From the NCBI RefSeq assembly GCF_016613475.2, contig NZ_CP071517.1, forward strand, positions 2,046,001-2,110,000: a stretch of DNA of 64,000 bases. Direction: 5' to 3'. A program made the position numbers and the translations under genes. This document shows positions 48,220 through 56,804 of the stretch, piece after piece (within the stretch, counting starts at the first letter, position 1; every line of letters begins with the position of its first letter). The notes under the pieces are model-generated. The model saw nothing but the letters and a program-made list of their open reading frames with translations. It did not search any database and had not been told where the DNA came from. Source of the DNA: Lysobacter arenosi (GTDB lineage Bacteria; Pseudomonadota; Gammaproteobacteria; Xanthomonadales; Xanthomonadaceae).

Positions 48220-49518
48220 GTGAACGACAAGGGCGGAGCTGCAGGCAATCGGGTGTCCTCCAGGCTTCGATACTGGAGGCTCGTGTCCGGCTATCGCCCC
48301 GGCGCCCTGGCCTTCAGCACCCTGCTCGGCACCTTCTGGCAGATCGTCCGGCTGGCTAGCCAGATGCTGGTGATCGTGGTCATTGCCAGATCGCTGGGAG
48401 CACAAGGTTACGGCACGCTCGCCGGCTTCGGCGGCCTTGCCGTGATCCTCGGCGGCCTTACGGGACTCGGTAGCGGCTACCTGCTCCTGCAGGAGGTCTC
48501 ACGGCAGCGCAGTTCGTTCGGCTTGTTATGGAGAACGTGCCTGGTCGCCATATTCGCCAGCGGGTTCGTACTCTCCGCCCTGTACGTCTCGATCGCACAA
48601 GCCGTTGTCCGGGCCGATCTGGGAATGACCACGCTGGTTGCAATCGCGATCTCGGAGCTGTTCTGCTATCCGATCGTCTATGCCAGCGCTTTCGCTTTCC
48701 AGGCCCACGAACGCCTGGGCTGGGCGACTGGCCTGCCATCGCTCATGGCGCTTGCGCGACTGGCCGGAGCGGCGGCATTCCTGCTGTACTCGCCTGACCC
48801 TGACTTCGACCGTTACATGTTGTTCCACCTGTCAGCCTCGATGGCCTCGGCAGTGATCGCCATCGTGGCAGTCCAACGCCTGCTGCGTCCGGCCGCCGCT
48901 GGCCGCATTTCCTGGCGATCGCTATTCGGCGGTATGCATTTCTCGGTCTCATGGCTCACCAGCAATGCGTACGGTGAAACCGACAAGGTGCTAACCGCCA
49001 GGTACCTCGGACTCGACCTGGCGGGCGCTTACGCGATGGCGTATCGGGTGATCTCGGCGCTGTCGGCGCCAGTCGCCGCTCTCGCCCTGGCGATCCAGCC
49101 CCGACTGTTCCGGTCTGTCGATGCATCCAACACCACGGAGCGCCGAAGGCTGTTGCGCTGGAGTCTGGCGCTTGCCGCCGTGTATTCGGTTGCAGCTGGG
49201 GGACTGGTCGTGGCAGCTGCGCCGTTACTGGTCTGGCTGGTCGGAGAAGAGTTCGCGGATTCCGTCAAGGCGGTCCGATGGCTGGCGCCCCTGCTGCTCG
49301 TGATGAGTCTGCGCACGCTTGCCGCGACGCTGTTGAGCAGTACCGGGCGAGTCCTCGCTCGAGCAAGGATCGAACTGATATCGGCCGCCACGATGCTGGC
49401 CAGTGGCCTGTTGCTCATCCCGAGCCACGGGTTCCAGGGAGCCATACTTAGCCTGTACCTGACCGAATTGATCCAGCTGGGCATGTTGGGCGCGATTGCC
49501 CGCCACGACCTGAGCTGA
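48220..49518 (+). CDS. Polysaccharide flippase (Wzx/MOP superfamily)
   Basis: About 432 residues from GTG 48220, which begins one base after the stop of the preceding gene. Twelve or so hydrophobic helices carry the Wzx-like phrases TFWQIVRLASQMLVIVVIAR, LGAQGYGTLAGFGGLAVILG and MHFSVSWLTSNAYGETDKVL. MOP-family flippases move undecaprenyl-linked oligosaccharides across the inner membrane. In this cassette it would deliver the glycan to the periplasm for a polymerase or for the GT-C enzyme. The start lacks a strong ribosome site, so coupling to the upstream gene is likely. Confidence 0.85.
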   Translation: MNDKGGAAGNRVSSRLRYWRLVSGYRPGALAFSTLLGTFWQIVRLASQMLVIVVIARSLGAQGYGTLAGFGGLAVILGGLTGLGSGYLLLQEVSRQRSSFGLLWRTCLVAIFASGFVLSALYVSIAQAVVRADLGMTTLVAIAISELFCYPIVYASAFAFQAHERLGWATGLPSLMALARLAGAAAFLLYSPDPDFDRYMLFHLSASMASAVIAIVAVQRLLRPAAAGRISWRSLFGGMHFSVSWLTSNAYGETDKVLTARYLGLDLAGAYAMAYRVISALSAPVAALALAIQPRLFRSVDASNTTERRRLLRWSLALAAVYSVAAGGLVVAAAPLLVWLVGEEFADSVKAVRWLAPLLLVMSLRTLAATLLSSTGRVLARARIELISAATMLASGLLLIPSHGFQGAILSLYLTELIQLGMLGAIARHDLS

Positions 49519-49554
49519 CGATGGTGGAAGGCTCCCGGTAGCCGGTTCTCACGG

Positions 49555-50619
49555 TCACTGTTTGGCCTTCGGGTTCAACAGCGAATCGTAGAGATCGACA
49601 TATGCCGCGATTGCATTCTCCTGGGAATAACAACCGACCGCTCTTCGCCGCCCTTCGGCACCAGCATGCTCGACCAGCGCGCGGTCCTTCGCCAGCAATC
49701 GACAACAGGCCTCGAGCCTGTCGATGTCGTCGATCTCAACCAACAGTTCGGATCCCGCGTCATCGAGCACTTCGGCAATTGCACCGCTACGAAAACCCAC
49801 GACCGGCTTGGAACAGGCCATGGCTTCCAACGCCGCATAGCCAAAGCCTTCATAACGCGATGGCACAAGGACCGCGTCGCACGACCGATAGGCCTCGACC
49901 AGTTCAAGACGACTGAGTTGGCCCAGCACGCGTATCCCGGTCGGCGCCTGTGAACGCCCCCCTCTCAGGCCTGCCGTGCATGCGATCTCGAAATCATCCC
50001 CTAGGCGCCTTGCCAGTTCTTCCACGACGTCGCCCCCTTTCCTCCTCGAGAAGTTGCCCACGAACAGGAGCCGGAAGGGACCCGCCTGCCTGACCGTGGC
50101 GTCCATGGGCGAGAACAACTGGTAGTCGAGCCAATGCGGAATGACTGCAGGAGCAGCGCTTGGATGGGACCGCGTCACGGCGTTCGCCGTGAACTGGCTC
50201 ACAGCGGTCAACGCGGTCGAGGTGCGATAGGACCGGTGCGTCCACGGACCGATCCACAGTCGGTGGTACGCGCGCTGCAGCACGGTCTTGTAGGGATCGA
50301 AATCCGGATCCAGCACGTAGTGATGCTCGGTGGCGACCACCGGCAGTCCCCAGCCGGTGAACGCAAACGCGCAGGCAGCATTGGAGTGGATGATGTTGGC
50401 GCCTGCCGGCGGCCGGTGCAGCTTGAGGAGAAAAGGCGCCAGTTCGTAGCTGTGCGCGAACCAGGTGATCTCCGCCTCGACTCCCGCCGCATGCAGACCA
50501 GCCACCAGCCGCTCGACGAAAACGTCAGCGCCACTGCCGGCCTTTACGGCGGGAAACCAGATGTAAGGGGCCTTCCGCGCAGCGAGGTCCCGGCTTTGGC
50601 CGTGCGCGAGGTTGGCCAT
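49555..50619 (-). CDS. GT4 family glycosyltransferase
   Basis: A 354-residue GT-B-fold enzyme. The acceptor side has AGSGADVFVERLVAGLHAAG. The donor side has LLFVGNFSRRKGGDVVEELA and the retaining-GT4 motif VPSRYEGFGYAALEAMACSK, with the E-x7-E pair. Sugar specificity is not readable. It starts three bases after the epimerase-like gene, so the minus-strand trio GT2, epimerase and GT4 forms one operon convergent with the flippase gene. Confidence 0.88.
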   Translation of the reverse strand: MANLAHGQSRDLAARKAPYIWFPAVKAGSGADVFVERLVAGLHAAGVEAEITWFAHSYELAPFLLKLHRPPAGANIIHSNAACAFAFTGWGLPVVATEHHYVLDPDFDPYKTVLQRAYHRLWIGPWTHRSYRTSTALTAVSQFTANAVTRSHPSAAPAVIPHWLDYQLFSPMDATVRQAGPFRLLFVGNFSRRKGGDVVEELARRLGDDFEIACTAGLRGGRSQAPTGIRVLGQLSRLELVEAYRSCDAVLVPSRYEGFGYAALEAMACSKPVVGFRSGAIAEVLDDAGSELLVEIDDIDRLEACCRLLAKDRALVEHAGAEGRRRAVGCYSQENAIAAYVDLYDSLLNPKAKQ

Positions 50620-50622
50620 GCT

Positions 50623-51711
50623 TCAACCTTCCTGGTTGGCAGGCAGCCCAACCAGGGCATCCACGATCCGCCTCGACGGCGAAACCGAGGGAATCGGACG
50701 TCGCACCCAGCGCTTGGCGGCGTGGCGCGCGATGAACCGCTGGATGACATCGGGATCCAGGCCGGAAAGCTCGACCATGTCGCCGATCCCATCTGGACGT
50801 TCAGTGTGGCGACGCAGCAACAGGCACGGGATGCCCAGCACGGCCGCCTCTTCCTGGTTGCTGCCGCCATCGGTGAGCAGGAAGTTCGATCCGACCAGCA
50901 GGTCCAGGAACTCGCTGTGCCCCATGCGCGCCAGGAGCGTGATGCCTGGGCATGCGTTCAGGCGCTCGCCCCAACCAGTCGACGCGAGTTTCGCGCGGGT
51001 GGCCGGATGAAGCACGAAACGGATCGGTACCGTCCGGGCGGCCTCGAGGATCTGCGACATCAACATGTCGAAATCGCGCCGGTTGCTGAGGTTCTCGTTG
51101 CGATGCATCGACACGACCGCGTAGTCGGGCGTTCGCGGGGATTCGTCGACGCGCTGCAGCGAAACGCCCAGCGCATCGATCAAAGTGTTTCCGTGCGAAT
51201 CGACGACCCGGCCCCGAACGCCCGCGAGGTTGCCGACGGCGTCGGCACTGGGCGCGCAATGCAGCGACGTCAGGCGCGAGACTATCCTGCGGATGATTTC
51301 CTCCGGGAAGGGGTCGGTCAGGCTTTGCGACCTCAAGCCCGCTTCCACGTGGCAGACAGGCAGGCCACAAATTCGCGCCAGCGCGGCGCAGTAAAGCGTC
51401 GACGCCGTGTCGCCGTGAACCAGCACCATGCTCGCCGACCGATGCCCACCCTGCATGCGCCATCGCCACGCACGGAGCCAGAACCGCAGGCTCCACTGGA
51501 AGAACGTCGTGTGTGTATCCGCCTCGTGGTTCGGCACCCAGCACTCGTCGGCCGGCCGCGTTCCGAACCCTGCCTCCAGATCCGAGAACGTCTCCGAGTG
51601 CTGACCTGTGTAGATCAGCCTGTACTCGACGCGACGCCTGTCCAGTTCCAGCAGGATCGGGGCTGTCTTGATGTACTGGGCCTTGGTTCCGACAAAAACC
51701 AGCAACGTCAT
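50623..51711 (-). CDS. UDP-N-acetylglucosamine 2-epimerase-like protein
   Basis: A 362-residue WecB/NeuC-type protein that would give UDP-ManNAc or hydrolyse UDP-GlcNAc. Landmarks are HGDTASTLYCAALARICG, CHVEAGLRSQSLTDPFPEE, SMHRNENLSNR and TDGGSNQEEAAVLGIP. Several differ from the usual forms: the N-terminus reads FVGTKAQYIKTAPIL rather than GTRPE-IK, and TDGGSNQEE replaces TDSGG-QEE. A shifted activity is possible. The start overlaps the GT2 stop by four bases (ATGA). Confidence 0.82.
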   Translation of the reverse strand: MTLLVFVGTKAQYIKTAPILLELDRRRVEYRLIYTGQHSETFSDLEAGFGTRPADECWVPNHEADTHTTFFQWSLRFWLRAWRWRMQGGHRSASMVLVHGDTASTLYCAALARICGLPVCHVEAGLRSQSLTDPFPEEIIRRIVSRLTSLHCAPSADAVGNLAGVRGRVVDSHGNTLIDALGVSLQRVDESPRTPDYAVVSMHRNENLSNRRDFDMLMSQILEAARTVPIRFVLHPATRAKLASTGWGERLNACPGITLLARMGHSEFLDLLVGSNFLLTDGGSNQEEAAVLGIPCLLLRRHTERPDGIGDMVELSGLDPDVIQRFIARHAAKRWVRRPIPSVSPSRRIVDALVGLPANQEG

Positions 51712-52580
51712 TGGCGCTCGCCATCCGATGGCAGGCGCTGGTAGGTCAGGCCGGTGATCTGCTCTGAAACCAGACCGATGAGGAAGACGATGACGGCCGC
51801 ACTGAACAGCAACACGCTCATGTTGGTGAAGCGTCCGCTGGAAAGGTAGGTGTAGAGGTAGTAACCCAGCCCGGTCAGGAAGAACGCAGCTCCGACGGGC
51901 GCGAACAGCTTCAGCGGCGAGTACAGCGTCGCGATCTTGAAGATGATCAACAGGAATCGGATGCCGTCTTTCAGCGGCCGTATGTGGCTGCCGTTGCCGA
52001 TTCGCTTGGCCACGGGGATCGGTACGTAGGCGACCGGATAGGCGCTGCGAAAGAACGCCATGGTGCTGGTGGTGGGATAACTGAATCCGTTGGGGAGCAG
52101 GTGCAGGAACTCGCGGAACCTGTCGGCGCGGACGGCGCGGAAGCCGGATGTCAGGTCGAGGATTTCGTGCCCGGTCATCCAGCTGGACAGGCGGTTGTAC
52201 AACCCGTTGGCCAGCCCGCGGTGGAAGTTGGCCTGTCCGGAACCGTCGCGGGCGCCCACGACCATGTCGTAGCCCTCCTCCAGCTTCGCCAGGAGCAGGC
52301 CGACATGGGCCGCACTGTGCTGGCCGTCTGCGTCCATGAACACGATCACTTCGCCGGTGGCCGCCCGGGCACCGCGCTTGATCGCGGCGCCATTGCCCAT
52401 CGAATATGGCGAGGACAGAACGCGAGCCCCATGGCCGGCCGCCACCAGGGCGGTGCTGTCGCTGGAACCGTCGTCGACCACGATGAGCTCAACGTCGGGC
52501 CATTGCTCGCGCAACGCCGGCAGTGTCCGGGCCAGGCCTTCGGCCTCGTTCTTTGCTGGTAGTACTACGGAAACGCGCAT
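51708..52580 (-). CDS. GT2 polyprenyl-phosphate glycosyltransferase (DPM1/ArnC-like)
   Basis: 290 residues. The GT2 domain begins VSVVLPAKNEAEGLARTLPA and has ELIVVDDGSSDST and GEVIVFMDADGQH (DxD). The region LTSGFRAVRADRFREFL contains the usual acceptor-side residues. Two C-terminal membrane helices (KLFAPVGAAFFLTGLGYYLY, VLLFSAAVIVFLIGLVSEQI) anchor it. Enzymes of this form load one sugar onto undecaprenyl or dolichyl phosphate, the donor type used by GT-C transferases such as the one at 45439. GGGGGAGGGG precedes the ATG. First gene of the minus-strand trio, divergent from pilB. Confidence 0.88.
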   Translation of the reverse strand: MRVSVVLPAKNEAEGLARTLPALREQWPDVELIVVDDGSSDSTALVAAGHGARVLSSPYSMGNGAAIKRGARAATGEVIVFMDADGQHSAAHVGLLLAKLEEGYDMVVGARDGSGQANFHRGLANGLYNRLSSWMTGHEILDLTSGFRAVRADRFREFLHLLPNGFSYPTTSTMAFFRSAYPVAYVPIPVAKRIGNGSHIRPLKDGIRFLLIIFKIATLYSPLKLFAPVGAAFFLTGLGYYLYTYLSSGRFTNMSVLLFSAAVIVFLIGLVSEQITGLTYQRLPSDGERQ

Positions 52581-52752
52581 CCCCTCCCCCTTTCGCCACA
52601 GAGTAGGCGATCGGGCCTCCCCCAGGAAGGTGCAGGCGTCCCCGTTTTCTAAATGGGGCTGCGGCCGCGGGACTGCACAAACGTGCGCACCGTCCGCTCC
52701 CCAGGCAACAGGATTGCGGTACAGTCCGATCGGGGAATCACAGGGGGGCTCC

Positions 52753-54477
52753 ATGAGCACCGTTGCCACTGCCAATCTGGTGGGGATCACCGGCATTGCC
52801 CGGCGCCTTGTGCTGGACGGCGTGCTGGACGATTCGGCCGCCCGCCAGGCCTTGGCTTCCGCCACCGGTCTGAAGCAGCCTATTGCCGCCTATCTGGCGG
52901 AGAAGCGCCTGGTGACGCCGGCGCAGTTGGCCGCCGCCAACTCGATCGAGTTCGGCGTGCCGCTTCTGGATGCGTCTGCCTTCGACCCCAGGCAAACCGC
53001 GATCAAGATCGTCAACGAAGCCCTGGTCCGCAAGCATTCGGTGCTGCCGCTATTCAAACGCGGCAATCGCCTTTTCATTGGCATCGCCGATCCGACCAAC
53101 AACCAGGCCCTGGAAGAGATCAAGTTCCAGACCAACCTGGCGATCGAGCCGATCCTGGTCGACGAAGAGCGGATCAAGCGCTGCATCGAAACCTGGCTGG
53201 AGGCCAGTGATGCACTTGGCGATGCGGTCGGCGATTCGGAGGGCCTGGAGTCCCTCGACGTCTCTGGCGGCGAAGCCGACCTGGCCAACGAAAGCGGCGT
53301 GGACGTCAAGACCGACGACACGCCCGTGGTCAAGTTCGTCAACAAGGTGCTGGTGGATGCGATCCGCAAGGGCGCGTCCGACATCCACTTCGAGCCCTAC
53401 GAAACGGAATACCGCGTGCGCCTGCGCATCGACGGCCTGCTCAAGCAGGTGGCCAAGGTGCCGCCGAGCCTGCAGGCCCGTATCGCCGCGCGCGTGAAGG
53501 TGATGGCGCAGCTCGACATCGCCGAGAAGCGCGTGCCGCAGGACGGCCGCATCAAGCTCAACATCTCCAAGACCAAGCAGGTCGACTTCCGCGTCAGCAC
53601 CCTGCCGACCCTGTTCGGCGAGAAGGTGGTGATGCGTATCCTCGACGGCAGCGCGGCCAAGCTGGGCATCGACAAGCTCGGCTATGAAGACGCACAGCGC
53701 GCGCTCTACGAGCAGGCGCTGGCCAAGCCCTACGGCATGGTGCTGGTGACCGGCCCGACCGGCTCGGGCAAGACGGTTTCGCTCTACACCGGCCTGAACA
53801 TCCTCAACGACGAACAGCGCAACATCTCCACCGTCGAGGACCCGGTCGAAATCCGCGTACCGGGCATCAACCAGGTGCAGATGAACGTCAAGCGCGGCAT
53901 GACCTTCGCCGCTGCGCTGCGAAGCTTCCTGCGCCAGGACCCGGACGTGATCATGGTCGGCGAAATCCGCGACCTCGAAACGGCCGAGATCGCCATCAAG
54001 GCCGCGCAGACCGGCCACATGGTGCTGTCCACCCTGCACACCAACGACGCCCCGCAGACCATCGCACGCTTGATGAACATGGGCGTGGCGCCGTTCAACA
54101 TCACTTCGTCAGTGACCCTGGTCATTGCCCAGCGACTCGCGCGCCGTCTGCATGACTGCAAACGGGAAGTGACTCTGCCCGAGCACGCGCTCCTCGCAGA
54201 AGGGTTCAAGGCCGAGGAAATCGCCGATGGCATGAAGATATTCGAAGCCGTCGGCTGCTCCGACTGCACCGAGGGCTACAAGGGCCGAACCGGTATCTAT
54301 CAGGTCATGCCCATGACCGACGAGATCCAGGCGATCGTGCTGGCAGGCGGCAACGCGATGCAGATCGCGGAGGCGGCCCGCCGCTCAGGCGTCAATGACC
54401 TGCGTCAGTCGGCGCTGCTGAAAGTCAGGAATGGCGTCACCAGTCTGGCGGAGATCAACCGCGTGACGAAGGACTGA
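52753..54477 (+). CDS. pilB: Type IV pilus extension ATPase PilB
   Basis: Hexameric ATPase powering pilus extension. The product has 574 residues from ATG 52753, with GGGGGG just upstream. The N-terminal MshEN-like domain ends before the catalytic core. Walker A GPTGSGKT is at 334-341. The Asp box reads STVEDPVEIRVPGINQVQ, the Walker B region DPDVIMVGEIRDLETAEIA and the His box GHMVLSTLHTNDAPQT. A four-Cys zinc site is formed by LHDC and CSDC. Complete. The following gap to pilC holds a short repeat. Confidence 0.97.
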   Translation: MSTVATANLVGITGIARRLVLDGVLDDSAARQALASATGLKQPIAAYLAEKRLVTPAQLAAANSIEFGVPLLDASAFDPRQTAIKIVNEALVRKHSVLPLFKRGNRLFIGIADPTNNQALEEIKFQTNLAIEPILVDEERIKRCIETWLEASDALGDAVGDSEGLESLDVSGGEADLANESGVDVKTDDTPVVKFVNKVLVDAIRKGASDIHFEPYETEYRVRLRIDGLLKQVAKVPPSLQARIAARVKVMAQLDIAEKRVPQDGRIKLNISKTKQVDFRVSTLPTLFGEKVVMRILDGSAAKLGIDKLGYEDAQRALYEQALAKPYGMVLVTGPTGSGKTVSLYTGLNILNDEQRNISTVEDPVEIRVPGINQVQMNVKRGMTFAAALRSFLRQDPDVIMVGEIRDLETAEIAIKAAQTGHMVLSTLHTNDAPQTIARLMNMGVAPFNITSSVTLVIAQRLARRLHDCKREVTLPEHALLAEGFKAEEIADGMKIFEAVGCSDCTEGYKGRTGIYQVMPMTDEIQAIVLAGGNAMQIAEAARRSGVNDLRQSALLKVRNGVTSLAEINRVTKD

Positions 54478-54479
54478 CC

Positions 54480-54614
54480 ATGTCGACCTTGAACGCCAAT
54501 CCAGGAACGGCCGTCCCAGGCGAAAGCAAGGGAGTGGCTGTGGCTTCCCCCACTCGGTACGTAGCGAACGGCAAGATCTTCGCTGCGCTCGGAATGACAA
54601 CGACAAAGGACTAG
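54480..54614 (+). repeat. Short spacer with dispersed-repeat-like sequence and a 44-codon open frame
   Basis: The 141-base pilB-pilC gap contains ATG 54480 to TAG 54614, a 44-codon frame reading MSTLNANPGTAVPGESKGVA and onward. The part from about 54570 (ATCTTCGCTGCGCTCGGAAT then GACAACGACA) looks like a dispersed intergenic repeat known from many GC-rich proteobacteria, so I doubt that the frame is a gene. Confidence 0.45.
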
Positions 54615-54618
54615 ACCC

Positions 54619-55875
54619 ATGTCCGCGACCCGCACCGCCACCAAGCCCGCCACCGTGCGCCGCACCGATGCCATGCCCTTGTTCGTCTGGCAGGGCGCGG
54701 ACAAGCGCGGCAAGATCATGAAGGGCGAAACACCGGCCAAGAATGCCAACTCGCTGCGCGCCGAACTGCGCAAGCAAGGCATCACCCCGAAGGTGGTCAA
54801 GCCCAAGGGCAAGCCGCTGTTCGGCGCCGCCGGCAAGCGCATCACCCCGCTCGACATCGCGATCTTCAGTCGTCAGATCGCCACGATGATGAAGTCCGGC
54901 GTGCCCATCGTCGGCGCCATGGAAATCATCGCCAACGGCAACAAGAATCCCCGCATGGTGACGCTGGTCAATGCGGTGCGCGCCGATGTCGAAAGCGGCT
55001 CCTCGCTGTATGAAGCCCTGTGCAAGCATCCGGTCCAGTTCGACGAGCTGTACCGCAACCTGGTCAGGGCCGGCGAAGCAGCCGGTGTGCTCGAGACGGT
55101 TCTCGATACGGTCGCGACCTACAAGGAAAACATCGAAGCCCTGAAGGGCAAGATCAAGAAGGCGATGTTCTATCCGGCAATGGTCATGGCCGTTGCGATG
55201 ATCGTCAGTTCGATCCTCCTTGTCTTCGTGGTGCCGCAATTCGAGGAAGTCTTCAAGGGTTTCGGCGCGGACCTGCCGGCCTTCACCAAGATGATCGTGG
55301 CGCTCAGCCGCTTCATGGTTGCCTGGTGGTTCGTGGTACTGCTGATCGTCGTGGGAACGATCGTCGCGTTCATCATGGCCAAGAACCGCTCGGTGGCCTT
55401 TGCGCGGCTGCTCGACCGCCTGATCCTGAAGTTGCCGGTCATCGGCCAGATCATGCATAACTCGGCGATCGCGCGTTTCTCGCGCACGCTGGCCGTCACC
55501 TTCAAGGCCGGCGTGCCGCTGGTCGAGGCGCTGGACACTGTCGCAGGCGCCACCGGCAACGTCCTGTACGAGGACGCCGTGCGCAATATTCGCGATGACG
55601 TCGCGGTCGGCTACCCGGTCAACGTGGCGATGAAGCAGGTCAACCTGTTCCCGCACATGGTCACCCAGATGACCGCGATCGGCGAAGAGGCCGGCGCGCT
55701 CGATGCCATGTTGTTCAAGGTCGCCGAGTTCTACGAGCAGGAGGTCAACAACGCGGTCGACGCACTGGCGAGCCTGCTGGAACCGCTGATCATGGTGTTC
55801 CTGGGCGTGATCGTCGGCGGCATGGTCATCGCGATGTACCTTCCGATCTTCAAACTGGCGGCGGCGGTCGGCTGA
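54619..55875 (+). CDS. pilC: Type IV pilus inner membrane platform protein PilC
   Basis: GspF-type polytopic protein that connects PilB and the pilin pool. The product has 418 residues. Two repeated GspF domains are visible: LDIAIFSRQIATMMKSGVPI (about 77-96) and ARFSRTLAVTFKAGVPLVEA (about 285-305). Each is followed by long amphipathic helices, and the three membrane helices (MVMAVAMIVSSILLVFVVPQ, FVVLLIVVGTIVAFIMA, LIMVFLGVIVGGMVIAMYLP) are in the expected places. It stands between pilB and pilD, 37 bases before the latter. Confidence 0.97.
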   Translation: MSATRTATKPATVRRTDAMPLFVWQGADKRGKIMKGETPAKNANSLRAELRKQGITPKVVKPKGKPLFGAAGKRITPLDIAIFSRQIATMMKSGVPIVGAMEIIANGNKNPRMVTLVNAVRADVESGSSLYEALCKHPVQFDELYRNLVRAGEAAGVLETVLDTVATYKENIEALKGKIKKAMFYPAMVMAVAMIVSSILLVFVVPQFEEVFKGFGADLPAFTKMIVALSRFMVAWWFVVLLIVVGTIVAFIMAKNRSVAFARLLDRLILKLPVIGQIMHNSAIARFSRTLAVTFKAGVPLVEALDTVAGATGNVLYEDAVRNIRDDVAVGYPVNVAMKQVNLFPHMVTQMTAIGEEAGALDAMLFKVAEFYEQEVNNAVDALASLLEPLIMVFLGVIVGGMVIAMYLPIFKLAAAVG

Positions 55876-55912
55876 TCGCCAGCCGAGCACTACTTAGGCC
55901 ACAATCCGACGC

Positions 55913-56776
55913 ATGGCATTCCTAGATCAGAACCCCGCCATCGGTTTTCCGCTGGCGGCCGGGCTCGGCCTGTTGGTCGGCAGCTTCCTCAACGTGGTGA
56001 TCCTGCGGCTGCCCAAGCGGCTGGAGTGGCAGTGGCGGCGTGACAGCCGCGAGGTCCTCGGCGAGCCGGAGACCTACGATCCGCCACCGCCAGGCATCGT
56101 GATCGAGAGATCGCACTGCCCGCATTGCAAGCACCAGCTGTCCTGGTACGAGAACATTCCGGTGTTCAGCTACCTGGCGCTGCGCGGCCGTTGCCGCAGC
56201 TGCAAGACGCCGATCTCGCCGCAGTACCCGCTGGTCGAGTTGCTGACCATGCTGCTGGTGGTCGCCTGCGTCTGGCGTTTCGGCTTCGGCTGGCAGGGCT
56301 TCGGTGCAATCGTCTTCACCTGCTTCCTGATCGTGCTGTCGGGCATCGACCTGCGCACGCAGCTATTGCCCGACCAGCTGACATTGCCGTTGATGTGGCT
56401 GGGGTTGATAGCCGCTTCGGACAATCTCTATTTCCCCGCCAAGCCGGCCCTGCTCGGCGCGGTTGCGGGCTACCTGAGCCTTTGGACCGTCTGGTGGCTG
56501 TTCAAGCAGCTCACCGGCAAGGAAGGCATGGGCCACGGCGACTTCAAGCTGCTGGCCGCCATTGGTGCCTGGACCGGCCTCAAGGGCATCCTGCCGACCA
56601 TCCTGCTCTCATCGCTGGTTGGCGCGATCATCGGCTCGATCTGGCTGGCGATGAAGGGGCGCGATCGCGCCACGCCGATTCCGTTCGGCCCCTACCTGGC
56701 CATTGCCGGCTGGATCGCCTTCTTCTGGGGCGAGCAGATCGTCGGGACCTACATGCGGGTTTCAGGCCTCCGCTAG
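55913..56776 (+). CDS. pilD: Prepilin peptidase / N-methyltransferase PilD
   Basis: Aspartic membrane protease that cuts prepilin leaders and methylates the new N-terminus. The product has 287 residues. It has the zinc-type CPHCKH and CRSCKT pairs in the first cytosolic loop. The two catalytic Asp are in LSGIDLRTQLLPDQLTLPLM and in GKEGMGHGDFKLLAAIGAW (the GxGD site). Eight or so hydrophobic helices are present. It is the last gene of the pilB-pilC-pilD run and would process both pilins here. Confidence 0.97.
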   Translation: MAFLDQNPAIGFPLAAGLGLLVGSFLNVVILRLPKRLEWQWRRDSREVLGEPETYDPPPPGIVIERSHCPHCKHQLSWYENIPVFSYLALRGRCRSCKTPISPQYPLVELLTMLLVVACVWRFGFGWQGFGAIVFTCFLIVLSGIDLRTQLLPDQLTLPLMWLGLIAASDNLYFPAKPALLGAVAGYLSLWTVWWLFKQLTGKEGMGHGDFKLLAAIGAWTGLKGILPTILLSSLVGAIIGSIWLAMKGRDRATPIPFGPYLAIAGWIAFFWGEQIVGTYMRVSGLR

Positions 56777-56804
56777 GGCCGGGCGAAGTTCGAGCGCGTC
56801 TGCG

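Noticed and set aside
54480..54614. 44-codon gene between pilB and pilC
   Set aside because: It overlaps a dispersed-repeat-like sequence, has no ribosome site and no recognisable protein pattern.
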